Shown: positions 1 through 12,081 of the stretch, piece after piece
How positions within the stretch are numbered: the first letter of the stretch is position 1
Layout: every line of letters starts with the position of its first letter
Assembly (NCBI GenBank): GCA_000727475.1
Contig: KL647295.1
Coordinates: 1,241,985-1,305,984, forward strand
Direction: 5' to 3'
Length of the DNA stretch: 64,000 nucleotides
DNA from: Sarcocystis neurona
Taxonomy: Eukaryota > Apicomplexa > Conoidasida > Eucoccidiorida > Sarcocystidae
Position numbers and translations under genes: made by a program
The notes under the pieces: model-generated
The model's database searches: none
What the model saw: the letters and a program-made list of their open reading frames with translations, nothing else
What the model was told of the DNA's origin: nothing

Positions 1-1050
1 CGCATACATATGTATATATATGTATATAGATAGATAGATATATACATATGTACGGATATACGGGTCAGAGATAAACGGGGCACAGATAATTTCTTCGGTA
101 GGAACCTGTGTACATGTAGAGAGGGAGAGAGAAAGGCTGCGGTGCATCTCACACTATGTCGGATCGTGAGCTTTGCAGAGGTCTGATTGCTGCTATCACT
201 CTTCTCACATATGGATTTGCACGCAGCCGGCTCCACCCGTATGTATCTCTGTGTATGTTGAAGATAAAGGAGGCGACCACCAAGATAAGAGGCGAAAAGA
301 AGGCTGCCAGAAAAGTCTTGCTGGTCAATCTTCTTTGCCATAGTGCCGTGGGCATATTTGCCAGAGTAGGTGGACAAAAGAAGCCAGAAAATGTGTTTGT
401 GCAAGGACAACGGTAAGAGGGAAGACAGAACGGAGTCGGGATCACCGTTATACGGTAAAAAACGGGTAGCTTTACCGTGTTCGTGCGCGTACGTTCGTGT
501 GTATGTGTGTGGCCGCACGCAGTAAAACCAGGTAGCCACTCCTTTTCGAAAAGGGAGCGAGATTGTCTACACAGGGATACGACTAAGATGCACGACAATG
601 GAGTAGGGCTCTGTTTTTATGCTGAAAAAGTGAGTAGCTTTCTCGAGTTTTTGCATATATATATATATACATGAATGCGCATGTGCAAGAGTGTGAGCAT
701 GCACAGAAAAAGCCGGGCCGCCACACCGTCTCGATGATGGGTTGCTTTCCTTTTTCCTTCCGTTTCTCTGTTACACCAACATCACTTAATGTACGTGTCA
801 TCCCTTTATTTTTTTTGTATCTTCTTGCCGTTGTTCTGTCTCACTTGTGGGCATTTTTCTCTCCCGTTACGGTCATTTCCTGGCAGTGATTTTCTCCCTA
901 TCGCACGAGCCACTTTAATGCATGCCGCTCCCGCGCAGCTAGTCGCCCTTTCTCGACAGTGTTTGCAGCACGCCACATTAGGAGGAAACTTCACCACTTT
1001 CCGCCCTCAGCAAGAGGCCTCGCAATATTTTGATCGGGAACACACAACAG
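1..1050. other. Upstream region, microsatellites and unassigned sequence
   Basis: The first 130 bases are TATATG/TAGA microsatellite. A short TA run lies near 656-670. The rest is mixed sequence with pyrimidine-rich tracts around 740-890. A frame open through 789-1547 reads as ordinary mixed protein in parts (about 890-1300), but I recognise no family and no start signal. I cannot assign a gene here with confidence. Confidence 0.4.
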
Positions 1051-1053
1051 TAG

Positions 1054-1136
1054 CCGCATACGGGAGAGGAGTGGAGTCACATCCGCAACAAAATAGCGCC
1101 GTACATGTACTCGAGAATCCAGGGAGAAGAACGACA
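1054..1136 (+). CDS. Possible exon of an unrecognised upstream gene
   Basis: After a TAG dinucleotide context at 1051-1053, the frame starting at 1054 reads PHTGEEWSHIRNKIAPYMYS and continues RIQGEER. This is well mixed, charged and unlike the repeats around it. The possible donor at 1137 (GTTGTA) is weak. I do not recognise the family. It may belong with the candidate exon at 1155-1314, but the gap between them (18 bases) is too short for a normal intron, so at least one boundary is wrong. An alternative is that the frame open across 789-1547 is the real one. Confidence 0.2.
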
Positions 1137-1154
1137 GTTGTAGACCTTCTGCAG

Positions 1155-1314
1155 CACGAGGACTCGACAGGCAGAACAGATAATATTTCTCCACGGAAGA
1201 GAGGAAAACGTGCAGACGACCAGAAGAGTTGCTTTGGCAGTGGTAGACAGCCTCACGCCGGCGTTCTTGCAGGAAATCTCGCGCATGCATCTGTTCATCT
1301 TGCAGCCTACATAC
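1155..1314 (+). CDS. Possible exon of an unrecognised upstream gene
   Basis: A pyrimidine-rich tract ending in CTGCAG (1149-1154) could be an acceptor. The following frame contains AEQIIFLHGREENVQTTRRV and then VALAVVDSLTPAFLQEISRM before a GTGTGT donor at 1315. Composition is that of a folded protein. The hydrophobic strand followed by an HGRE segment recalls the strand IV region of some helicases, but the match is too short to name. A third piece may follow near 1366-1436, ending in AAG|GCAAGT, a textbook GC-type donor. Confidence 0.25.
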
Positions 1315-1493
1315 GTGTGTACACACATTTTCTGTGTAGCCGCACCGCGTACGCACCGCGTCACAGTTGCTCAAAGTGTCGTGGCGATGGGTTTGTCCCC
1401 GCTGCGTACACCCTGTTGCTGCTGCCCACACATCAAGGCAAGTGGAAGCACTGTATATACGTGAATATGGTCGTTTCGATACAGTTAATATAT

Positions 1494-1862
1494 TGTATAT
1501 ATATATGTATATATATAGATATGGGTGCTCACACAGCCGCCTCGTAAGTCAAAGTATACTTCTCGTCTGGAGTGTACACCCAGAATACACTTACGGGATT
1601 CTGAGTGTACATATATGTAGTGGTGCTTTAATAGACATTTGTATGCATGCGACTGTGTGTATGTACACATATTTGTATGTATGTATGTATGAATGTATGT
1701 ATTTATGTATGTACGTATGCATATGTGTATGTATGTATGTGCGTATGTATGTATCTACGTATGTATGTGCGTATGTATGTATCTACGTATGTATGTATGT
1801 ATGTGCGTATGTATGTATGTGTGTACGTATGTATGTATTTGTATGTATGTATGTATGTGTGC
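1494..1862. repeat. TA run and TGTA/TATG tetranucleotide array
   Basis: A TATATA run (about 1494-1520) is followed by a long imperfect TGTA tetranucleotide array (about 1671-1862) interrupted by TGCG and TACG variants. Its translations are runs of Tyr/Met/Cys/Val in all frames and are not coding. Confidence 0.85.
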
Positions 1863-2059
1863 GTCTTTCTCTGTATATTATCTATATATGCGTACGCCTG
1901 TATCCCTGTGTCTCTATTCACCGAGTTGTACATCTGTGCGTATACCTCCAGATTCGTCTTCGTATCGCCTTCTGCGTCGCAAAGACTGTTGATGAAACCA
2001 GAACATACGTGGGTAGGTCTCGTGCATATGGAAGTTCTATATTGCCGACGTGCTGTCTC

Positions 2060-3260
2060 CCTTTCATTTCTGGGGCGCCGCAGAACGAGCAGTAGCGGAA
2101 GGCGCAGCACCAGGAGGATGTGACGCAGCCGCAGTACGTGCAGCAGCAGCCGCAGTAACAGGAGCACTAGTAACGGGAGCAGCAGGAGCAGCAGGAACTG
2201 GTCCTGCAGCAGCAGGAGCTGGCCCCGCAGCAGCAGGAATTGGCCCTGCAGCAGCACGAACTCGCGGCACAGCAGCAGGCACTGACCGTGCAGCAGCAGG
2301 AAGAGCAGCTGCAGAAGAGCATCAACACCGGAGACAGCAGAAGCAACAGCAACCGAAGCAGCACCTTAAGCAGCGGTGTTGTGCGAAGCAGCAGCGTCGA
2401 AGGCGGGGGAGCGAGGGGGCAAGTCAGTTGACCACAAGCAGCAACAGCAGCAGCGCCTGCTGCAACAGCAGGAGCTGCAGCATCAACAGCCGTCTTTTTC
2501 AGCCAGCAGCCGCGGCGGTGACTTTTTATACGACTGCGGGACGGAGGCAGACAGGAAGACGCCACCAGCAGCGCCTGTCGTAGCAACAGCACAAGGAGAA
2601 GGTGCAGAAGGAGGAGGTGCATCAGGAGATGCGTGCCGTGGACGTCCCTACGAAGACGTCCGAAGGGACAACAGCAGACCCCAGAGCTGCAGAGGTGGCT
2701 GCAGTCCTTGGAGGGCAGCCGCGACAGCTGGAGCCGCAGGTGGTTGCAGAGGAACGGAGCAGGCGGGCAGTTACATGTTGCAGGAAGCTGCAGCAGGAGG
2801 GTAGCTCGGCAGGGCAACCGTCAGGACAAGCTCCCAGGATTACGAGGAGAACCAGCAGCGACAACCACCTACTGCGTCTTTTGCAGCAGTAGCAGCAGCA
2901 CGAAGCCGCGGGACCGAACAGCAACCAACAGCAGCGGCCTCAGCCGAAACGATCAGCAGTCCGCTGCAGCGCCAGCAGGAGAGACGACCGACTGCAGCGG
3001 CAGGAGCAGCACTACCGACAGCAGCACCAGGGAGGGGGGATGAGTCGCAGGAGCAGGAGAGGCAGCGCGGCACAGGAGCAGGAGCAGCACTCGCGACAGC
3101 AGCAGGGGAGAAGCAGGTGATGACCCACCAGAAGACTACCGGAGCGATCCCGTGGACTGCAGCATCGGCAGGACTACGGAGAGCAGCATCTGCAGTACTA
3201 TAGGAGCTGCAGCAGCAGCTTGCACACGCGGGCGAAGGAAAGAGAAGCAGCAGGGTTTTT
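2060..3260 (+). repeat. CAG-rich low-complexity region upstream of the CSB exon
   Basis: Almost continuous CAG/GCA/AGC triplets on the + strand. No frame is open throughout, so parts may be exon and parts intron or 5' untranslated sequence. Two pieces read like protein: a heptad block at about 2188-2330, and the frame 2602-2892 (MQKEEVHQEMRAVDVPTKTS and onward). Sequence at about 3255-3320 is pyrimidine-rich and ends in CGCGCAG (3314-3320), which could be a 3' splice site just before the start of the CSB coding exon. Confidence 0.6.
2188..2330 (+). repeat. 21-base tandem repeat encoding a Q/L/E heptad
   Basis: Six adjacent 21-base units encode QQQELVL, QQQELAP, QQQELAL, QQHELAA, QQQALTV and QQQEEQL. 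The period of exactly seven codons with Leu at a fixed place is a heptad, as in a coiled coil. The same frame is closed by stops at about 2155-2172 and continues to 2431. It could be a 5' exon of the CSB gene or of another gene. Confidence 0.6.
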
Positions 3261-3361
3261 CTCATTTTACGCGCGAACATGGCTCCTTAATTCTCGCCCG
3301 TATTTCTTTTGGGCCGCGCAGCGAAGTGGAACGTACATATCCCCCAGGAACGGCAGACAAG

Positions 3362-5920
3362 ATGCGTCCTGCTGCTCCTGGAAGACCCGACCCGACTCCA
3401 GCAGGTCGCCCGACAGCAACAGAAGCACCGATAGCAGCAGCTGCGGCAGTTTCTTCTCTTGCTCCACCTCACGCACCAGGCGTCCTTGTGCGTGCCGCGG
3501 AAGCAATTCCGGCAGCAGGGGCAGCGGTGGTGGCGCCTGGAGTACCAGGTGCAGCAGCAGCAGCGGCGGAGGCTGGTGTGCCAGCAGGAGCAGCAGCAGA
3601 GGCGTTAAGGAGGAGAACAGACAGCGGCAGAGCGACACCGCAGATGGCAGGTGGAGCGGGACGTGTGAAGGAAGAAGAAGAAGATGCAGAAAATGCAGCG
3701 GAAAGGCCGACAGCAAGTGAAGCAGCTGCTTCAGCAGCAGCGCAGAGGACTGAGGGATCCGGGCTGCTCTCTGAGTCGCTGAGGTTTCTGGGAGTCCACG
3801 CGGTTCCTGCTGCCATGGTGGAGCAGCAAGTGCAGGACGAGGTACAGAAGCAGCTGCAGCGGCAGGAACATCAACGCAGAAAAGTGCGCCAGCTCCAGCA
3901 GCCGGAGCAGACAGGCAGCAAGAAGCAGCAGCAACAGCAGCAGCGCGCACAGCGGAAGAGTGAGGAGGAAAACGAGCAGCCGCAGCAGCAGGCACAGCGA
4001 GTTCGCCAGGAGGAAGAGAGAGAAGAAGAACACGAGCAGAAGCACAGGCCAGATTTGTCGCATCTTCTTCCTTTTTGTCATTCGCCGTCTGCGTCCCCCG
4101 CTGCTGCAGCTGCTCCTGCCACGGCACCTTCTCAGCCTGCTCCTGCAGTTTCTCCTGAGTCCACCACTGCAGCGTCTGCTGCTACTCCCTGCGGTGTAGC
4201 TGCTTCTGTACCATCTGCAGCTGCTGCAACACGTTCTCCTATTGCTGGGCCTGCTGCTTCGGCTCCGGCATTCCCTGCTGCTTTGCCTGCTGCTTTGCCT
4301 GCTGCTTTGCCTGCTGCTGCTGTCTGTCCTCCGGCGGCTGCCTCTCGTGCTGGGACTTGTTCAAGAAGCGAAAAGGCCTGTCTTTCTAGCCATTGGCCAA
4401 TATTTCTTCACGAAGGCGGTAAAGAATGCAAGAGAGAGAGAACTATCCCCACCGTCGAGGTTGCAGCTGCAACAGACAGAGCGGCAGACGCAGCAGCAGC
4501 AGCAGTCATAGAAATCCAAGACACGGAGGAGGAAGAAGCTGAAGAAGAAGTTGAAGAAGAAGAAGCTGAGGAAGAAGAAGAGGATCTAATGTCTTGGTCT
4601 GACAGCAGCGAGGAATGGCAACCGTCAGACAGCAGCAGCAAGAGCCGGCGACGCAGCAGCAGCCGCAAGCGAAAACGCCGAACTTCCGCTGCTGCTGTTG
4701 TAACAGCAGCTGCAGCACCTGCAGAAGAAGCAGCCGCAGAGAGCCATCCACCAGCAGGTGATAGTCGAGGTGCAGCACCACACAGTGCGACAGCAGAAAG
4801 AGCAGGAGCAGGTAGAATAGCAAGAGTCGACGCGGTAACAGGCGCAGTAGACAGAGCAGGAGCAGGCATAGCGTCGCGCCGAAAGCAGCGCTTGCGTAGC
4901 CGCGGAGCAGCCCCGGCAGCAGAAGCAGCAGAGGCAGCAACAGGGACAGCACATCTGTCAGGTGCTGCTGCAGCTGCATCAATGTCTGCAGACAGAGAAG
5001 CAGGAAGAGGGGACCCCGTGAAACGCGACCCAGTCGTGGGAGATGCCGCAGCAGCAACGAGAGGTCCAGCAACAGGCGTAGCAGAAGCGACAGGAGTTGC
5101 AGTAGCCGGAAGAAGTGCAGCACCAGCAACAGGAAGGACGCGGGCTCCTGCGGCAGCGGGTGGAGAGGGAGGAGGACGCCCAGCAGCAACAGCAGCAGGA
5201 GCGACAGTCGAAGGAGGAGCAGAGGGTGTTTCCAGGGCTGGCGCAGCAGCAGCTAATGATGCTCGCGCTCGTGGGGCTCCTGCTGCTGGTGTCGCTCCTG
5301 CCGGTGCTGATCGTGTGGCTGCAGCGAGGAGGGGAGAAGGTACGTTGCGTCGGCACGACGATTCATGTCTGCGCGACTACCGCAGACGCGTGGCTGCAGC
5401 CGCTGCTGCTGTCGACGACGGGGGTCTACCTGCTGCAGGAGCAGCAGCAGCAGACGTGTGGGTGGACGGCAGCGCCGGAGCGTCCGCAGCAGCAGGGGAG
5501 GGGGAAGGTGCACGAGCGGAAGGAGAAACAAGAGGAGAGGAGTGGAGAGCAGCGACAGAAGGAAGCAGAGGAGCAGCAGAGGGACGGGGAAGGGCACCAG
5601 CAGTAGCAAGAGAGAGGGTACTTCGAGAGCAGGCAGCGAATAACCGATGGGGAGGCGGCTTTGACGCTAGCAGTGCTCGGGGTGGTGGAGCTGGCAGTGG
5701 CGTCTCTGCTGGAGTTGCTGCCGAGCAGCAGCAGCAGCTCCTGCGAGTACCTGCATACATCTGGCAAAATCTGTACGAATATCAGCGGGAGGGAGTGCGT
5801 TGGCTGTGGGGTCTGCACCAGCGCTGTGTGGGGGGGATCCTGGGCGATGAGATGGGCTTGGGCAAGACGATACAGGCTGTAGCTTTCATAGCTGCTTTGC
5901 ATCACTCTGGCGTCCTGCAG
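3362..5920 (+). CDS. ERCC6 (CSB/Rad26 homologue): CSB exon 1: low-complexity N-terminus and ATPase motif I
   Basis: The frame is open from 3152; the first in-frame ATG is 3362. Residues 1-380 are Ala/Gln/Pro-rich from CAG arrays. Residues about 382-441 hold a Glu-rich acidic block, then Ser/Arg/Lys basic runs (SRKRKRR, likely nuclear localisation). Another Ala/Arg-rich stretch follows to about residue 795. The conserved part begins at [20 protein letters not shown] and includes the Walker A box GDEMGLGKT at residues 828-836. The donor CTGCAG|GTGAGT at 5921 closes the exon in phase 0. The order acidic-basic-helicase matches other CSB proteins. The Ala-rich parts could hide introns or a frame change, so residue numbers before about 790 are uncertain. 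Confidence 0.8.
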
Positions 5921-8900
5921 GTGAGTATTTTGGCCGCTCTTTCATTCCTCGTGTCCTCCTCACTCCGTCTCAACGAGAGAGTTCTGCTGCTGCTCTTGCT
6001 GGCTGCCGTACACTGCTGCTGCCGTACACTGCCGCTGCGCCGCTGCTGCTGCCGTACTGCTGCTGGTGGGACTGCTGCTGTTGATCCTGGTGCTGGTCCC
6101 GGTGGCCATCCTGCTGCTTTCACGAGAGCGTGAGCTGCTGCAGCTGCAATACGTGCTGCTGCGATGCTCCCGTCTTGCCGCTGCCCTCGCCCCAACACAA
6201 AGCACCGCTGCTGCTGCTGCACGTGCCCAGAGCTGAGGAAGAGACGAGCGCTTGGTGCAGCGGCTCCTGCTTTTGTGCGGTCTACTTAGAAAAAGAAGCT
6301 GTTGTTGCTGCGGATCTGCAGCGGGGAAAAGAAATGCCACTCCTGCCGCACGGGAAGAACTGCTGCTGCTGCCGCCCGCACGGTAGACACGGAGGAGCTT
6401 TGTCTGCGTCCCCCGCTCTCTTCGCGCGCGTACACCAAACACCTGCTGCTCTGCGCATGCGGCAAAGTCCAGCCCCTGCTGAGACGCGCGCTCTTGCGAG
6501 TCATCTGCTTCTCGTGTAGTCTGCGGGAACAAAACTGCTGACGCGCTGGTGCTGCTGCTGCTTCCCACACACACGCGCACACTCGGCACGGAGAGACGTT
6601 CTCACACGACTGCTGAGGTGACGCCTATCCACCCGAGCGAGGAGCTACCGAAGACGCAGAACGTTAATGAGGATCCTCGTAAAATATCGCTGTTGTATGC
6701 GGCCGTGTACGCTTGCTCGTATATAACGTGCACGCTCGATAGACACGTACATATATATATATATATATGTATATGTATGCATACGTACCCGTGTGGAAAC
6801 ACACGTAAATATGCAGCCACACACACCCATATATATATATATATACACACGAGCACTTATGTTCTCTCTTGCACATATATACGTGTACTCTTGCGTTGTG
6901 CTTCACACACGTATAAACATACATACGCATACGTAGTTACACACATATATATATATATATATTGTAGAAACAGATGTGTTTGTAACCTGTATTCGTGCAT
7001 ATGAATACACACTTATATACGTATATCTCCATGTGTATGCATACATGCATATAAAGAGATCTGTTTGTAACAGGTCTTCGTGCATGTGAAAACACACCTC
7101 CATACGTACATCTCCATGTGTATGTCCTGCGTCGACTTGGGCGTATACGTCCATTTTTACATATGTGTATATACGATCTGGTTTATGTTCAGAAGAAGTT
7201 TGTCCGCGTTTTTAAATAGCTTCTGTTTTTCTCGTTCTTCGGTAGTCCTACGTCTATGCCGGCATGTGTAATGTATCCGTATGTGTGGCCTGTGTCTGCT
7301 GCGCTGCCACACACATACGTGCGCACGCTACATATGGATACACGCGTTTCTGTGGGTGCATATAAGTCCACGGATACATATGTGTAACTGTCTATTTGCT
7401 AAATATATATATATACATATATGTAAGTGTAGTGTAGAACGCTACATATACATATATATATATGTATGTATGTAATTGCTTGTTTGTATGCGTAAAGGAA
7501 ATCTCTGACATATAGATAACTGACGTCCCTCTTTCGTGTATATCTTATATCTCTGTCCTCGTGCATACGGATGCCCGGTGTCTGGGGGATTCTACATACA
7601 TACATTCGTCCGTACACCCCATACGCATATATGTGTATCTATGGGTGCATGTAATTCAATATATTATATATATATGCGTGCATGGAACTCAACACACACA
7701 TATATCTCTTCGAGTCTAAGTCATCCCATATACATATATGTATGTACTTGTGTTTGGGTGGTGATGTTGGTGACGTGGTTGCTGCTGCAGAAGCGCTGGG
7801 CGTTTCAGCAGCTCGACGTACAACTGTCTTTTGTCGCGAGGAACAGCAGCAGCGGCCGTGGAGCAGCAGCAGGAGACGGAGAAGGGGGCGGAGGCAGGAG
7901 CAGCAGCAGGACGACGGTTCCCGGCGGGGTGTTGGTTGTCTGCCCGGCAACAGTCGTTCACCAGTGGCTGAGAGAATTTCATCTCTGGTACCCGCCTCTG
8001 CGTGTCTGTCTCTTCCATATGAAGGTAAGGCTTGCTGCCTGATGCAGCACGCGGGTCTCTCTACTTGCACATATACTTCTCCCAAGTAGTACACACAGAG
8101 ACACACAGTCTCTCTGTCTTTCTCTGGCCTTCTCTCTCTGTCTCGGTCTCTCTTTTTTTCCCGTTCTCTCTCTACGTACGAATCTTCCACGACGACGGTG
8201 GAGCAGCTGTATTGGGAAGAAGATGCGCGAACACGTCTTGTCCGTTGTCCAGAAACCGAAAAAGACACTGTCAGAGAAAGGAGCACAATATATGAATACA
8301 TAAATTTACACATATATATATACATACATATACGTATATCTATCTATCTATCTGTGTATCTGTCTATCTATATGTATACATATATGTATATATATGTATA
8401 TATATATGCATGCGCGTATATATGTACATATGTATGTATATATATATATGTATGTCTGTGTGTATTTATAATCGGTTGTGTATGTTGCCTTCGTTATAAG
8501 CAGGTTTGAATATATGTATATATATATGTATATGTGCGTGTCGGTGTACATACGCATAACCTTCGCGAATATGTCTGCATACACATATATACATATGTGT
8601 GTATATTTACGAGATGCACTGCATCATTATCTCTTCGTGTCTGATCTGTTCGTGCACTCCGTGTACCTAGTTCCGGGAAATGTATGTACCGTAATGCCTC
8701 GGTGCCGGTGGCTTCACACAGAGGCTGCGGCGGTGTACACGTAGAAGAGTTCCTCCTAAGACAGCTTCCGTGCCTGCGAAGCGTCGCGCCCATGGTGGTT
8801 TGAAAGAGGAAGAAAAGCGAGCTGAAGTGACTGCAGGAGCAGCAGCTGCGATCACACGCTGACAGACATGAGCAGAGCAGAGAAAGCGCGCCCGCACATG

Positions 8901-11900
8901 CAGTCCTCACCTGAGAGTGACCGTCCTCCTTCACCTTCCTCTCTCTGCAACAGATGCACTGCACACGCACACACATATGTATACACCTATACACACACAT
9001 GTGTAGAAATGTATGCCTCTCCGCGTGGCAAAGATTTAGAGAGGTTCAGGATTCTTTGTTGAATGTGTCGAGACGTTCTTGACTGAGGCGGTCCCTGAGT
9101 GTGACGCCTACGCTCCAGACAGGCCGGTGCTGCTTGTCCTGCTGCTGCTGCTGTAGTCGATCGACCGACTTGAAGAAGCGGCACGCGCTGCTGAGAGAAG
9201 CAACGGCATCCTCCTTACCACCTACGAGACGCTGCGCACCCACCTGGTGAGCCGCTTGCTCTCTCTGTTTCTCAGTGCTTCCCTCTCTTTGTCAGCTTCT
9301 TTGTGACCCGCCCTCCTCTCCGTCTCTCCGTCTCTCGACCCGCTATCATACGTGTGCCCGTCTACACATACATATATGCGTGTGGGTGTACGTTTGCCGG
9401 ACTGTCACGGTGTACTACACTTGGAAGTGTGTGCGGCTCTCTGCGTCTAGCCCTCGCGAGACACAGCGAAGACGAGAGACCGAGAGAGAACACGCCTGCA
9501 AGCCACAGGTTTGCAGCCTGCCCGAGTCAGGACCTACATATATAATATATTCGTACGTACGAGTATTTTCAGAGAAGTAGGAAGAAGGTGGTTGTCTATG
9601 CGTGCGCAGTAGAGCTCGACCCACCCTCCGCAGATGCGAGTGGCGGGCCTGCAACACTCTGTGTCGGTGTGACGGCGGGGCCACTCCGAGCCGGCGCCGG
9701 AGAGAGGGGAGGATCGTCGAGACAGGCGCGTCCGTTTTCTTCTTCTTTTTCTTCTTCGTCTTTTCTTCGTTCTTTCCTTTCTTTGTCTATGTCTCCTTTT
9801 CTTTGGTTTCCCTGCTCTTCTCCTCCACCTTTTCCTTTCGTATCCTCTCCTCCTCCCGGTTTTTACCTCCTTCGTAGCCTATACCATCTTCCTTTCCCTA
9901 TCCCCCCGTTCTTCTCCTCCTCCTGTGGCTTCTCCCCGTTCTTCTCCTCTCCGTCTCCGTCTGCTCCTCACGAATGTTTGCACAAGAAGGGCGGCGTTGT
10001 CGACGGGCGTTTGGGCCTGTGCGGCGGATGTGTGCGTGTGTCTTCGCATGCGGGTGGCAAGCTGCGCGCCCAGAAGGCCGCGCATCCACCGGCACGGAGC
10101 TGCTGACCGCTGCTGCACGAAAGGTGTTGCCGAGGTTTGCGCGCGCTGGGCGTGCGTCTCTGTCTCTGCGCGGGCGTCCTCTCTGCGCGTGTGGTGCGCC
10201 CCCAGCGACTTGCGCAAGCAGCCCCAAGCCACTGTTTTTGTCGTGATCGCTGCTGCGTCTGTGCTGCTGCCGTTGGCCTACTTACTTTAGCACTTGAGAG
10301 AGAGACGTCCGCAGGCGACACCGTCTTTCTATTTCTTGGTCCTGGTCAGCCGCGGCCTGTAGAGCGGCTCACGCGCGACGGCGGTGATACCTTCGGCAAA
10401 AAAGATGAGAAACCCAGGCGTCTCTTCATAACGGCCATCTTTACTATATATATACACACTTATCAAGGGGGAGGCGGACGAACAAATGTGCCCATGTATG
10501 TATATATGGAGGTATACTCACAAAGGGAGACACACACCTGCACAAGCGCAGGGGGATACACACAAATGCTTTCCAGATACACAATCGTATGTATATATAT
10601 ATGGAGTTCTAGATAGATAGACAGATATATGCGTGTGTTCATATATCTATGCGCACAGAAGTGTATATATATATATATGTGTAAGTATGTATGTAATCAG
10701 AAAGGACGAGGCACGTGAACACATGCACACACACTCGGGGGGAGAATTTGCGCTCGCGTCCGTTGGTCGCTGTGTGTTTGTCTGTTGCATGCGTCGTAGA
10801 GAGAAGGAGCCGTGGGCATATGTACGCGTGATTACTGAGACGCGTTGTTGTGCGCCATCTTTTCGTACAAAATGGAGGGTTGCTGCTGGCTCTCGGGAGA
10901 ACAAACTTCCCATACGTACACAGCACCGACGGGTGGGCACGCAGGGGCAGGGGGGGTGCGTTTGTATTGTCCGCTTCTCCGCACGTGATACAAGCCACCC
11001 CACACACATACACACATACGCATATATACACACATTTATATATATATACATATACACACACACGTACACGTACACACACATACACATACACATATTCATA
11101 CACATACGCGCCCACGTATACACACACGCACATACACACGTACAATATATATACACAAATACATATATATACACACACACACACACACGTATGTAAACAC
11201 ACACACACACATATATACACATATATATATATGTATATACACATGTTTATATATATATATGTACACACACGTACGCGCACGTACGCACACACATTCACAC
11301 ATTGATACACACACACATATATACACATATATATATATACACACATGTTTATATATATATATATATATATGTACACACACGTACGCGCACGTACGCACAC
11401 ACATTCACACATTGATACACACACGCACCCACGTATATACACACACACACATATATATATACACACACACATAGGCATATATATATATATATATATCTAT
11501 ACGTACACACACACGTACACGCACACGCACACACACACACACATGTATACACACACACATAGAGAGAGAGACATACACACACAACACAGAGACACAGAGA
11601 GAAGAGAGGTATCTGCTGCAGCGGACTTTTTTGTGGACGTTTGGGTGAGCGACTGCGAGGTAGGTGGACTTGCGTTCTGCGTTCTGAGTCTTCGGTTTCT
11701 TCAGAAGTCCATCATGTGTGACGAACCATGCGGAGATTGATAGGTATCTAGGTGTGGTTTGTAGCTGCAGTATACAAACATTAATATTATATACACCCGT
11801 ACATGTCTCTGCGTGTGTGTGTGTGTGTGTGTGAAGGTGTTCGTATACGTGAGTTGTGTCTGCGGGTTAGACACATGAATATATATGTATATATGTGTGA

Positions 11901-12045
11901 ATACGTGTGTGTGTATCTGCGTATAGGTGAGTTGTACTAGGAGAAATCTATTTACTCGTATACGGAGTGGCACATTTGTCCATATAGAGATGCATGCAGT
12001 ACATAATTGGACGTCTGTATATCTGCGTGGAGGTGTCTGGACCGG

Positions 12046-12081
<36 letters not shown>

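Noticed and set aside
1660..1870. Regularly spaced repeat that could suggest a CRISPR array
   Set aside because: It is a TGTA tetranucleotide microsatellite with no unique spacers, and the organism is eukaryotic.
10639..11582. Tyr/Val/Cys/Ile-rich frames up to 279 codons over microsatellites
   Set aside because: Direct translation of CA/TA repeats inside CSB intron 3.
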